Positions 35,836 through 44,888 of a stretch of DNA of 64,000 nucleotides are shown piece after piece. The stretch's first letter is position 1; each line of letters opens with the position of its first letter. The position numbers were made by a program, and so were the translations under genes. The DNA is from Clostridium sp. Marseille-Q2269 (GTDB lineage Bacteria; Bacillota; Clostridia; Clostridiales; Clostridiaceae): positions 1 through 64,000 of the forward strand of contig NZ_CALSFS010000020.1 of NCBI RefSeq assembly GCF_943736985.1, written 5' to 3'. The notes beneath the pieces are model-generated. The model made no database searches. It had not been told where the DNA came from and saw nothing but the letters and a program-made list of their open reading frames with translations.

Positions 35836-38454
35836 TTATTTATCTTTTAATCTTTTAAAGAATTTAATTATTTCATTTATTATTAAAGGTATTACAGATA
35901 AAGCACCTACAAATATCCAATCCTGAGCTGTTAAATCAAAAACTTTAAATACAGAAGCTAAGAATGGAACTGTTATAACTATATCCTGTAGTAATATTCC
36001 AAAGATTACAGAAGCAAATAAATATTTATTTGAAAATAACCCCAATTGGAATATAGATTTTTTAGGGTGTCTCATATTAAATGAGTGGAATAATTGAGAT
36101 ACACTTAATACAACGAAAGCCATAGTTTGAGCATGCATTAATGAGTTAGCATATCTTATTCTTCCAACTTCAAAAGCTATTAATGTAAGAATACCTATTA
36201 ATAAACCATTTAATATAAGAGAAACGCCTGCACCACCTGCAAATAAACTTTCTTTAGGATTTCTTGGCTTTTCTTTCATAATATCAGGATCACCATGATC
36301 TACACCTAAAGATAAGGCTGGTAAACTGTCTGTAATTAAGTTAACCCACAAAAGATGTATAGGTCTTAATGGAGCTGGCCATCCAAGAAGTATACCTATA
36401 AATAGAGCCAAAATTTCTCCAAGATTACAAGATAAAAGGAATATAATAGATTTCTTAATATTATTATATATATTTCTTCCTTCTTTTATTGCAGATACGA
36501 TGGTAGAGAAATTATCATCAGTTAAAACCATGTCAGAAGCTCCCTTAGCAACATCTGTACCTGTTATACCCATAGCTACACCTATGTCTGCTGCTTTTAG
36601 AGAAGGGGCATCGTTAACTCCATCACCTGTCATAGAAACTATATTTCCTTTAGATTTTAAGGCTTTTACTATTTTAACCTTATGCTCTGGAGATACTCTG
36701 GCAAAAACTCTCAAATTTTCAATTTTGGAACTTAGTTGTGAATCAGACATATCATCTAATTCATATCCAAATATAGCTTGAGATTCATCTTCTGCTATGC
36801 CTAGTTCCTTTGCTATAGCAAAAGCTGTTACTTTATGATCTCCTGTAATCATTATAGTTTTTATACCTGAGTTTTTACATTCTGCAATAGATCCTTTTAC
36901 AGATTCACGAGGAGGGTCTATCATACCTACTAAGCCTATAAAGGTTAAATCTGATTCTAGATATTCTTTATTATAATCATTATCTGCTAATGTTTTATAT
37001 GAGGCGCCTAGAACTCTAAGAGCATTTTTAGACATTTCATTAGATGCATTCATTATATTTTCTTTTATCTCATCTGTTAAATTAACTGTTTCTCCATTTA
37101 TATAAGCTTTTTTACTAATCTTTAATAGATTATCTATAGCACCTTTAGTCATTACATAACTTTTATTATCAAAGTTGTTTACAGTGGTCATTAATTTTCT
37201 ATCAGATTCAAAAGGAATCTCATCTATTCTTTTATATTCATTTTCTATATTATTTTTAATAATATTATATTTAGCTCCTGCTTCTAATAAAGCTATTTCA
37301 GTAGGATCTCCAGTGCTAGAATCATTTGAAAAAGTAGCATCATTACATAAAACTAAATTTTGAAGGAGTAATTTATGAACAGGATCTTCTCCATTTAGTT
37401 TATCTATATCTTGAGTTTCATTATTAGCATAAAATTTAGTTACAGTCATTTTATTTTGAGTTAAAGTACCGGTTTTATCTGAGCATATAATATTAACGGC
37501 ACCTAAAGTTTCAACAGCAGGAAGTTTTCTGATTATGGCATTTTCCTTTATCATTTTTTGAACCCCTATAGCCAAAACTATAGTTACTATAGTAGGTAGA
37601 CCTTCTGGAATAGCAGCAACTGCAAGACTGATAGCTGTTAAAAACATTTCTAGAATGTCTCTTTTTTGCAATAAAGCAATAACAAACATTAAAGCACATA
37701 TACCTAGAGCAGCAATACCTAAGATTTTACCCAATTCAGCTAACTTTTTTTGCAGAGGAGTAAGTTCTTTATCTTCTCCTTCAAGCATTTTAGCTATTTT
37801 ACCTATTTCAGTATCCATACCTGTACCTACAGCTATACCAATACCTCTTCCATAAGTAGATAGTGTAGACATAAAGGCCATATTTTTTTGATCGCCTAAA
37901 GGAGTTTTAGGATCTTCTAACTTTCCTTCTGCACGTTTTTCTACAGGAATAGATTCACCTGTAAGAGCAGATTCTTCTATTTTAAGATTGGCAGTTTCTA
38001 TAAGTCTTAAATCACAGGGAACATATCTACCTGCATCTAGAACTACTACATCTCCAGGAACTACATCTTCTGATGGAACTTCCATGTTTTCTCCATTTCT
38101 TTTTACTAAAGCTTTAGGAGTTGAAAGTTGTTTTAATGCCTCTAATGCTTTTTCAGCTTTTGATTCTTGAACAACTCCAATAATTGTATTAATGATGATT
38201 ACTATAGCTATTATTACTGCATCACTAACTTCACCTAAAATACCAGAAATTATGGCTGCGGCAAGTAGTATGTAAATTAGTATGTCATTTAGCTGTTCAA
38301 AAAACATTTTTAATAAAGATTTTTGCTTTTTAGAATTTAATTTATTCAGGCCATACTTTTCTTTTCTTTTTTCTACTTCTTCAGAACTTAACCCATTAGT
38401 AGGATCCACATTAAGTTCTTCCAGTATTTCCTGAGAAGTTTTGTTAAACCACAT
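35836..38454 (-). CDS. P-type cation-transporting ATPase (Ca2+/Mn2+ type)
   Basis: 872 residues from the ATG at 38454 (GAGGTGA upstream; a GTG at 38463 overlaps that site). P2A-type motifs: TGES at 165-168, PEGLP in M4, phosphorylated D326 in DKTGTLT, MTGDGVNDAP and an N-terminal cation-ATPase domain. Family annotation would be calcium-translocating ATPase. However, the gene lies directly behind a yybP-ykoY riboswitch, which senses Mn2+. Export of Mn2+, or of Ca2+ and Mn2+, at the membrane is therefore likely. Confidence 0.93.
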   Translation of the reverse strand: MWFNKTSQEILEELNVDPTNGLSSEEVEKRKEKYGLNKLNSKKQKSLLKMFFEQLNDILIYILLAAAIISGILGEVSDAVIIAIVIIINTIIGVVQESKAEKALEALKQLSTPKALVKRNGENMEVPSEDVVPGDVVVLDAGRYVPCDLRLIETANLKIEESALTGESIPVEKRAEGKLEDPKTPLGDQKNMAFMSTLSTYGRGIGIAVGTGMDTEIGKIAKMLEGEDKELTPLQKKLAELGKILGIAALGICALMFVIALLQKRDILEMFLTAISLAVAAIPEGLPTIVTIVLAIGVQKMIKENAIIRKLPAVETLGAVNIICSDKTGTLTQNKMTVTKFYANNETQDIDKLNGEDPVHKLLLQNLVLCNDATFSNDSSTGDPTEIALLEAGAKYNIIKNNIENEYKRIDEIPFESDRKLMTTVNNFDNKSYVMTKGAIDNLLKISKKAYINGETVNLTDEIKENIMNASNEMSKNALRVLGASYKTLADNDYNKEYLESDLTFIGLVGMIDPPRESVKGSIAECKNSGIKTIMITGDHKVTAFAIAKELGIAEDESQAIFGYELDDMSDSQLSSKIENLRVFARVSPEHKVKIVKALKSKGNIVSMTGDGVNDAPSLKAADIGVAMGITGTDVAKGASDMVLTDDNFSTIVSAIKEGRNIYNNIKKSIIFLLSCNLGEILALFIGILLGWPAPLRPIHLLWVNLITDSLPALSLGVDHGDPDIMKEKPRNPKESLFAGGAGVSLILNGLLIGILTLIAFEVGRIRYANSLMHAQTMAFVVLSVSQLFHSFNMRHPKKSIFQLGLFSNKYLFASVIFGILLQDIVITVPFLASVFKVFDLTAQDWIFVGALSVIPLIINEIIKFFKRLKDK

Positions 38455-38521
38455 AATATTCACCTCTCTATTATTGTTTGTAAAATTATTATATAATATA
38501 AATTAAGTTTTTATAAATAAA

Positions 38522-38650
38522 AAGACCTTTGCCCTATATTTAATATAGGACAAAGGTCTTGCAATCTCTTAAAGAGCAAACTATCCGGGATTTAAGTCCG
38601 TAATGACGAATAGTTTAAAGTACTTAACTTTTGCTACTCCCCTTTGTCTT
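38522..38650 (-). promoter_or_regulatory. yybP-ykoY manganese riboswitch with terminator
   Basis: Read on the minus strand: CAAAGGGGAGTAGC, then TTCGTCATTACGG, CCCGGATAG and GACCTTTG, the conserved blocks of the yybP-ykoY aptamer. The 3' P1 strand (GACCTTTG) is also the 5' arm of an intrinsic terminator (38522-38539 with 38543-38560) with a following T-run. Mn2+ binding should stabilise P1 and block the terminator, turning on the P-type ATPase gene. Confidence 0.95.
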
Positions 38651-38708
38651 CATGACATTTCAAATTATAGCATATTATTCTAACTTCCACAACATTTATT
38701 AAAAGATT

Positions 38709-39245
38709 TTAAAAGGGAATAATTCCATAAAACACTATTCCTAAAAGTCCTGCTATTACAATGATTACAATAGGGTGTATTTTTTTTGAAAGCAATAGCA
38801 TAAAGGTGATTGTTCCTATTATTACACTTTTTAAGTCCACATAGGATTCAGATGCTAGGTTTAAAAAAGCATATATTATAAGGCCTATAAGAACTGGCCT
38901 CATTCCCATCAAAGCTGATTTTAAAATTTTTGATTCTTTAAATTTAATAATAAAATGGGTTGCTAGAGTAACTAAAATAAAGGAAAAGGTCACAACCCCT
39001 AAGGTAGCCATTATGCTTCCTTTTACTCCAGCTACAGTGTATCCTACAAAGGTAGCAGAATTTATAGCTATAGGTCCAGGAGTCATTTGAGATATCCCTA
39101 TAATGTCTATAAACGATTTATAACTCAACCAATGCTTGTTGTTTACAATCTCCCTCTCTATAAGTGGGAGCATGGCATAGCCACCTCCAAAACTAAACAT
39201 ACCTATTTTAAAGAAAGAAAAAAATAATTTTAGCAGTTTGCTCAT
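38709..39245 (-). CDS. chrA: Chromate transporter family protein, second half
   Basis: 178 residues with about six membrane helices and the CHR signature FSFGGGYAMLPLIEREIV near the N-terminus, then ISQMTPGPIAINSATFVGY. In short-chain CHR systems two such half-size proteins form the transporter. It overlaps the upstream gene by one base (TAATG). It could export chromate or another oxyanion. The physiological substrate is unproven. Confidence 0.9.
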   Translation of the reverse strand: MSKLLKLFFSFFKIGMFSFGGGYAMLPLIEREIVNNKHWLSYKSFIDIIGISQMTPGPIAINSATFVGYTVAGVKGSIMATLGVVTFSFILVTLATHFIIKFKESKILKSALMGMRPVLIGLIIYAFLNLASESYVDLKSVIIGTITFMLLLSKKIHPIVIIVIAGLLGIVFYGIIPF

Positions 39246-39781
39246 TATTCCACCTTCTTTCTAAAAAAAGTGTAACCGTATATACCAGAGATAAGTACTA
39301 TTAAAACAGGATGAATTTTAAGAAATTTTAGAAGTACCACAGTTAAGGCAATTATGGTATAATTAATATAATTTTTTTTAATAGATTTAGAAAGACTTAT
39401 TACAGCTACAAGTACAAGTACAGGAACTGCACCATTTATTCCTTTAAACACTAAGTCTACATAATAATTATTTCTAAATTGCATAAAAAAAGTTACAATA
39501 CATAAAATTATAAAGAAGGAAGGCAGTATAGTTCCTAGAAGCGCAAGCAGTGCTCCAGGTAAATTTCCTAGTCTATAACCTATGAATGTAGAACAATTTA
39601 CTGATAAAGCACCGGGGAAGGATTGTGATACTACTAATATATCTAAAAACTCCTCTTTAGATATCCAAGAGTTTTTATTTACAACTTCTTCCTCTATAAG
39701 TGGAATCATTGCATAGCCTCCACCAAAAGTAAATGCACCTATTTTAAAGAAGGTCCAAAACATTTTTAAATACTTAAGCAT
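39245..39781 (-). CDS. chrA: Chromate transporter family protein, first half
   Basis: 178 residues from the ATG at 39781 (GAGGTGAT upstream; an earlier in-frame GTG at 39790 lies in that site). CHR motifs FTFGGGYAMIPLIEEEVV and VSQSFPGALSVNCSTFIGY. It pairs with the overlapping downstream half gene, and together they form a two-gene chromate-transporter unit. Confidence 0.9.
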   Translation of the reverse strand: MLKYLKMFWTFFKIGAFTFGGGYAMIPLIEEEVVNKNSWISKEEFLDILVVSQSFPGALSVNCSTFIGYRLGNLPGALLALLGTILPSFFIILCIVTFFMQFRNNYYVDLVFKGINGAVPVLVLVAVISLSKSIKKNYINYTIIALTVVLLKFLKIHPVLIVLISGIYGYTFFRKKVE

Positions 39782-39954
39782 TAATATCACCTCATAAAAA
39801 AATAAAAGACAAATTAATTATAACCTATGAATACTATATTTTCTAATAGAATAATATAAATAAAGTAGGTAAATGATAGATAAATAGATTATTTATAAAT
39901 TTTATTTCTCTTTCAAATTTTGGTATTATATAATTGTTATAGGGGGAAAGAGCA

Positions 39955-40545
39955 ATGAAGAACTTGAACGATATGAATAGCCAAGAATTAGCCAAATACA
40001 TAAAAGATACAGAAAATCAAATACATAACTTATTAGATGAATACATAAATAGGGTTAACAATAGAATAGATAAAAAGAAAAGCGCCAAAACTTTAAAAGA
40101 GAAAGCATACGCATTAAGTAAATTATATAAATATGTGGAATGGGTAAATGATGGTATAGAAATGAATAATAATGTCAAGAATAGGATTAGGATAGTTCCT
40201 AAACGAGGTGAAGTTTGGACTTGTGAACTAGGTCAGAATATAGGATCGGAAGAGAATAAGATTAGACCAGTTATTATTATACAAAATGACACAGGAAACC
40301 AAAATGCACCTACAACCATAGTAGTACCTATTTCTAATAGACCAAAGAAAATAGCTGTACATATTTCCATAAGAAATGGAGATTTTGAATTAGTTAAAGG
40401 TGAAAAAATGGAAATAACAGGAACAGTTTTAGCAGAACAGATACGAATAGTGTCAAAAGCTAGATTAGGAAGACATGTAGCTACTTTATCAGACAAATTT
40501 ATGGAACTTTTGGATTCCAAGATAAAAATTTCGCTGGATTTGTAG
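39955..40545 (+). CDS. MazF/PemK-like protein with N-terminal helical extension
   Basis: 196 residues. About 80-190 is a PemK/MazF fold: PKRGEVWTCEL, NKIRPVIIIQND (R104 at the catalytic Arg position), TTIVVPISN (T120/T121 at the catalytic Thr position) and ITGTVLAEQIRIVSKARLG. Residues 1-78 are predicted helices not found in a minimal MazF of about 115 residues. No small antitoxin gene lies before or after it. The extension could be a built-in antitoxin or a partner-binding part. GGGGGA precedes the ATG. Confidence 0.85.
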   Translation: MKNLNDMNSQELAKYIKDTENQIHNLLDEYINRVNNRIDKKKSAKTLKEKAYALSKLYKYVEWVNDGIEMNNNVKNRIRIVPKRGEVWTCELGQNIGSEENKIRPVIIIQNDTGNQNAPTTIVVPISNRPKKIAVHISIRNGDFELVKGEKMEITGTVLAEQIRIVSKARLGRHVATLSDKFMELLDSKIKISLDL

Positions 40546-40603
40546 TAAAAATAAAAAATATAAAGAAATTTATAAAAAAATATTAAATTTTTATAAATTA
40601 ATG

Positions 40604-40632
40604 TTGTATAATTTTTCGGTTAATGCTATAAT
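40604..40632 (+). promoter_or_regulatory. Promoter of the tandem-motif RNA
   Basis: TTGTAT (40604-40609), 17-bp spacer, TATAAT (40627-40632), giving a start near 40639. Confidence 0.6.
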
Positions 40633-40638
40633 AACAAT

Positions 40639-40777
40639 TGTGTTAAAGCGAAACATACCTAGCAGAGGTTAGGAGATTATATCTCATATATCCTTTCTTA
40701 AAATTGAATAACATACTCGGCATAGGTCGAGAGATTATATAACATATCATAGGACTGATTCTAAATCAGTCTTTTTT
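40639..40777 (+). ncRNA. Candidate structured RNA with two copies of one hairpin motif
   Basis: Two units 58 bp apart share AACATA, a 4-bp stem, an 8-nt loop and AGATTATAT. Unit 1 has stem CCTA/TAGG with loop GCAGAGGT (40652-40682). Unit 2 has stem CTCG/CGAG with loop GCATAGGT (40710-40740). The stems differ but remain paired (compensatory change) while loop and flanks are kept. A terminator follows at 40753-40777, and a sigma-A-like promoter precedes. No coding potential was seen. Not recognised as a known riboswitch or sRNA family. Confidence 0.65.
40753..40777 (+). terminator. Terminator of the tandem-motif RNA
   Basis: GACTGAT/ATCAGTC (40753-40759 with 40765-40771), then TTTTTT. Confidence 0.85.
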
Positions 40778-41010
40778 GCTTTTTTTATTTATTATTAAGA
40801 TATTTTTACTAATTGTCAAGGCATTCCTATTATTTATAGTGCCTTTTAAAATCATAAGTAAACAATTCTCGAAAAAATAGAAAATATTGGTTCGAATTTT
40901 AAACATTTTGTAATATAAATTAAACTTCTTTGTAACAGAGTTCTTCAAAAAAACTAGTATTATTAAACTATGAAATACATTTGATGATGAATTTGAGGAG
41001 GTAGATATAT

Positions 41011-41334
41011 ATGAATAGACAGAAGATAGCTTCAATAGTATTATCAGCAGCAATATTATCAGGAGCAGCAGCTACTCAAGTTAATAATGTAGTACACGCA
41101 AGTAATATCAGTGTCAGCTGTAAGCACAAACAATAAGGTAGGAACAGTAAGTGCACCGTCAGGATTAAATGTAAGAAATGCTTTAAATATAAGAAAAGGT
41201 TCAAATATAAACTCACAAGAGTAGGAACTTTAAAAGCGGGCACTAGGGTTACTATATTAGGAGAAGAAAATGGTTGGTACAAAATAAAATTCAATAAAAG
41301 CTTTGGATATGTATCAAAAGCTTTTATAAAATAG
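41011..41334 (+). pseudogene. SH3b-domain secreted protein, frameshifted
   Basis: GAGGAGGT precedes the ATG at 41011. Frame 1 reads a signal peptide (ASIVLSAAILSGAAATQ) and stops at TAA after 42 codons. Frame 2 continues with NKVGTVSAPSGLNVRN and LNIRKGSNINSQ. The original frame then resumes with VGTLKAGTRVTILGEENGWYK and GYVSKAFIK to TAG at 41332-41334. Two compensating indels (near 41107 and 41217) split one short SH3b protein related to the SH3 repeats of the 3866-6268 gene. Confidence 0.85.
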
Positions 41335-41494
41335 TTAAATATAAGACAATAGTTTGAAATGTAAAATTTATATTAGAATATGGTATAAGATATTTAAAAT
41401 AAAAAAAGAAATTTTATTTTAAAACTAAAACCCAAAACATTATATTAAAATATAAATAGACCATTATAATAAATAAATATATATATATACCAGC

Positions 41495-41544
41495 AACATT
41501 AAAAATAAGTTCTTTGCATAATCAGAGAGCTTATTTTTAATGTT
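41495..41544. terminator. Hairpin terminator
   Basis: A 15-bp stem AACATTAAAAATAAG/CTTATTTTTAATGTT (41495-41509 with 41530-41544), between the SH3 remnant and the YaaR gene. The plus-strand exit is only moderately T-rich. Confidence 0.65.
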
Positions 41545-41613
41545 ACTGCTATATTTTTATAGGAATTTTAGTTATAATAAATATATCATACAAATAACTA
41601 ATGAGGTGATTTA

Positions 41614-42039
41614 GTGGAAATTAAAAGAGTAGGTTCAAATTCACCTATACAATCAGAAAATAAAAGATCAGTAGAAAATAAAAGAGGATTTTCACAAAAT
41701 TTTAATTTTGCTCGCCAAAAAAAGTCAGAGCAAGAATTAAAAAATATGTTAGATAGTATAAAGAAAAAAGGAAATAGATTAGCTATAACAAAATGCTATG
41801 CTGATGTTAGGGCATATAAAAGAATGATAAAAGAATATTTGAAATCTGTTTTGGAGTATATGTATTCTGTAAAAAAGGATATAAGTTTTTGGCAAACTCA
41901 ATATTTTATTACAGTAGAAACTGTAGATGAAAAATTAGAAGAATTAACAGAGATGCTTATAAGTTCAGAAAAAGAAAATTTAGATATAGCTAGAACTATA
42001 GATGATATAACAGGACTTATTGTAGATATATACAAGTAA
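41614..42039 (+). CDS. YaaR-family (DUF327) protein
   Basis: 141 residues matching the DUF327/YaaR family: QELKNMLDSIKKKGNRLAITKC-type region, RAYKRMIKEYLKSVLEYMYSV, and DDITGLIVDIYK at the end. It is mostly helical and soluble. The function of the family is not established. The start is GTG, 7 nt after GAGGTGA. It is monocistronic, with a terminator at 42119. Confidence 0.85.
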   Translation: MEIKRVGSNSPIQSENKRSVENKRGFSQNFNFARQKKSEQELKNMLDSIKKKGNRLAITKCYADVRAYKRMIKEYLKSVLEYMYSVKKDISFWQTQYFITVETVDEKLEELTEMLISSEKENLDIARTIDDITGLIVDIYK

Positions 42040-42118
42040 TTATTGTTAGGTATATACTATAAATATATTATTATTTTTTATATTGACTTTATTAAAAAAT
42101 ACTGTTCAGATTGCAACA

Positions 42119-42154
42119 ATATTAATGGAAGTCTTAGTAGACCTCCATTAATAT
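42119..42154. terminator. Terminator between YaaR and nadE
   Basis: ATATTAATGGA/TCCATTAATAT (42119-42129 with 42144-42154) with an inner GTCT/AGAC pair. Confidence 0.7.
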
Positions 42155-42272
42155 ATATTTAAATTTTTTAGATAAAATAAATAATTATCACTCATATAAT
42201 TCAAAACCATAAAAATTCTTTATTATGAAATGGGCTTTTCCCTATACTATTTTATCTTTATTTATTAATAGG

Positions 42273-44201
42273 TTAGTTCTTGTTTTGTTTCCAAAGGTTA
42301 AAGCTTGCATCAGATGGCATTCTCCAATCTCCTCTAGGAGATAAACTTATAGTTCCTACCTTTGGTCCATCTGGTATTGCAGAACGCTTAAATTGTTGAG
42401 TAAAAAATCTTCTTACAAAATAAGAGAACCATTTATTTATAGTTTCCCTGTCATAGGAATCCTTAAAAGCTATTCTAGCTAATTCTTTTATTTTATCAGG
42501 TTCAGCTCCTTGACGGATAAAGTAATAAAGGAAAAAATCATGTAGTTCATAAGGCCCTACTATATCTTCAGTTTTTTGAGCAATATTACCTTCTTTATCC
42601 TTTGGTAATAGTTCAGGGCTTACAGGTGTATCTAATATATCTATAAGTATTTCAGATATTTCTTTAGTCACTTGATTTTCAGCCACATATCTTACTAAAT
42701 ATCTTACTAAAGTTTTAGGAATAGAACAGTTTACGCTATACATGGACATGTGATCTCCATTATATGTGCACCATCCCAAAGCTAATTCAGATAAGTCACC
42801 AGTTCCTATAACCAATCCGCCTTCTTTGTTAGCCATATCCATAAGTATCTGAGTTCTTTCTCTTGCCTGAACATTTTCGTAAGTTACATCATGTATATCT
42901 TTATTATGACCTATATCTTTGAAATGTTGTAATGCTGCATCTACTATATTTATTTCTTTTAAAGTTGTATTTAAGTGATTACATAAATTTACTGCATTGT
43001 TATAAGTCCTGTCTGTAGTTCCAAAACCAGGCATTGTAACGGTTATTATATTTTTTCTAGGAATATTTAATTTATCAAAGGTTTTAGCTATAACTAGTAG
43101 GGCTAGAGTAGAATCTAATCCTCCAGAGATACCTATAACTGCTTTTTTCATGTTAGTATGAGTAAGTCTTTTAGCTAAAGCTGATGTTTGTATATTAAAT
43201 ATTTCTTTACATCTTATTTCTCGCTCTTCTTGATTAGAAGGAACAAAAGGATATTTATATACAGGTCTATCAAACTCACCAATATCGTTAATTGAAAATT
43301 TAAATTCAATCTCCTCAAATTCCATATTTGCATTTATTGAATTATCTGTGAAACTTACATTCTTAAGTCTTTCATTGTTAAGTTTATCTATATCTATAAT
43401 ACTTGAAATAACTTCATTTTCTCTTTGGAATCTTTCATTTTCTTTTAATATAGAGCCGTTTTCTCCAATTAATAAATGACCGCTAAATACCAAATCTGTG
43501 GAAGATTCATATACACCTGATGATGAATATACATAAGAAGCTAAGCATCTACCACTTTGAGACGCAACTAAATTTCGTCTATAATCTGATTTACTAACTA
43601 TCTCATTAGATGCAGAGAGATTTCCTATAATATTAGCACCCATTAATGCAAGATAACTGCTAGGTGGAATTGTAACCCAAAGATCCTCGCATATTTCAAA
43701 AGCAAATTTAAATATATTATTGGAAAATATAAGATTAACACCAAAAGGAATATTTTTTTGGAATGGTAAATCAATGTTCTCACTTTTTATCTTATATCCT
43801 TCAGTAAACCATCTTTTTTCATAGAACTCTGAATAATTAGGTAGGTAACTCTTAGGTACAATGCCCAATATTTTTCCAGCAAATATTATAACAGCACAAT
43901 TATAAAGGCTATTTCTGTATAATAAAGGAGCTCCTACAGCTATTAAAACATCTTTATCCATAGAATATTTACATATACTATGAACTCCCTCTAATGCTTT
44001 AGATATTAATAGTCTTTGTGAAAAAAGTTCACCACAGGTATAAGAGGTTATAGAAAGCTCTGGAAAAACTATTAATTTTGATTTTTGTTCTATACACATA
44101 TCTACACATTTTTTTATGTTTTCTATATTGAAATCTATATCTGCTACATTAGTTATTGGACAAGCAGTAGATACTCTTATGTAATATTTTGAGTTATTCA
44201 T
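42273..44201 (-). CDS. nadE: Glutamine-dependent NAD+ synthetase
   Basis: 642 residues. The N-terminal nitrilase-type glutaminase carries the triad E48 (FPELS), K117 (VPKSYLPN) and C171 (FEICEDLW). The C-terminal synthetase has the P-loop SGGLDS at 359-364, ARERTQILMDMAN, and GTGDLSELALGW. It makes NAD+ from nicotinate adenine dinucleotide, ATP and glutamine, with ammonia channelled between domains. A GGAGGAT site precedes the ATG. It is monocistronic. Confidence 0.96.
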   Translation of the reverse strand: MNNSKYYIRVSTACPITNVADIDFNIENIKKCVDMCIEQKSKLIVFPELSITSYTCGELFSQRLLISKALEGVHSICKYSMDKDVLIAVGAPLLYRNSLYNCAVIIFAGKILGIVPKSYLPNYSEFYEKRWFTEGYKIKSENIDLPFQKNIPFGVNLIFSNNIFKFAFEICEDLWVTIPPSSYLALMGANIIGNLSASNEIVSKSDYRRNLVASQSGRCLASYVYSSSGVYESSTDLVFSGHLLIGENGSILKENERFQRENEVISSIIDIDKLNNERLKNVSFTDNSINANMEFEEIEFKFSINDIGEFDRPVYKYPFVPSNQEEREIRCKEIFNIQTSALAKRLTHTNMKKAVIGISGGLDSTLALLVIAKTFDKLNIPRKNIITVTMPGFGTTDRTYNNAVNLCNHLNTTLKEINIVDAALQHFKDIGHNKDIHDVTYENVQARERTQILMDMANKEGGLVIGTGDLSELALGWCTYNGDHMSMYSVNCSIPKTLVRYLVRYVAENQVTKEISEILIDILDTPVSPELLPKDKEGNIAQKTEDIVGPYELHDFFLYYFIRQGAEPDKIKELARIAFKDSYDRETINKWFSYFVRRFFTQQFKRSAIPDGPKVGTISLSPRGDWRMPSDASFNLWKQNKN

Positions 44202-44448
44202 GTAAAATCCTCCATTTTAAATATTATTACCCTATGATTATATCAAATAAAGGCTAGTTAATTAAACTTTTTAAATGTAAATAATTAAAATTTCATATAA
44301 ATTATAAATAAAAATTATGTAAAAGATATTTCATTATAAAACTATATCATATATTATATAGTTTTATAAATTTAATAACTATTTATATCTATTATTTCTA
44401 AAATTTTGAGGTATAATAATAGTAATAATTAAATTATGGAGGGAAAAT

Positions 44449-44886
44449 ATGTGGAATTTAAACATTATGATCTGGGTCATAATTGGAACTGCTGCTTTGA
44501 CAATTGATCTTGCTACTAGTTCATTTTTATTTGTTTGGTTCACTTTAGGTTCCATAGGTGCGCTTGTGGCTCAAATATTAGGATGTTCCTTGCCCATACA
44601 GATTATTATCTTCGTAATTATTAGTCTTATATGTATGATAATAGGTTATCCAATAGTAAAAAAGATTATTAAAAAACAACAAAATTCTTTACTAGCTATT
44701 GAAAAAAATTATGTTGGAGAAACTTTTACTGCAGATAAAGATGTAAAAGATGAAGGTGTACTAAAATTTCAAGGTGTATATTGGAGAGTAATAAATACTG
44801 GCAGTTATGTGAAAAAAGGAGACAAGGTAAAAATAATGTCAGTAGAAGGTAACAAAATTTTTATTAAAAAAGTTGAGGAGGAATAA
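44449..44886 (+). CDS. NfeD-like membrane protein
   Basis: 145 residues: two or three membrane helices in the first 70 residues (TAALTIDLATSSFLFVWF, IIIFVIISLICMIIGYPIV) and a C-terminal OB-fold (VGETFTADKDVKDEGVLK, WRVINTGSYVKKGDKVKIM). It is a short NfeD protein, always found with a stomatin/SPFH partner, here starting 2 bp after its stop. Thought to act in membrane microdomains or membrane protein quality control. GGAGGG precedes the ATG. Confidence 0.9.
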   Translation: MWNLNIMIWVIIGTAALTIDLATSSFLFVWFTLGSIGALVAQILGCSLPIQIIIFVIISLICMIIGYPIVKKIIKKQQNSLLAIEKNYVGETFTADKDVKDEGVLKFQGVYWRVINTGSYVKKGDKVKIMSVEGNKIFIKKVEEE

Positions 44887-44888
44887 CC

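Noticed and set aside
40639-40777. Known riboswitch classes (preQ1, purine, c-di-GMP, mini-ykkC, lysine)
   Set aside because: The conserved blocks of these families were looked for and do not fit the GCAnAGGT loop and flanks.
44338-44370. AT-only inverted repeat before the NfeD-like gene
   Set aside because: AAAACTATAT/ATATAGTTTT can arise by chance in such AT-rich DNA and has no terminator features.
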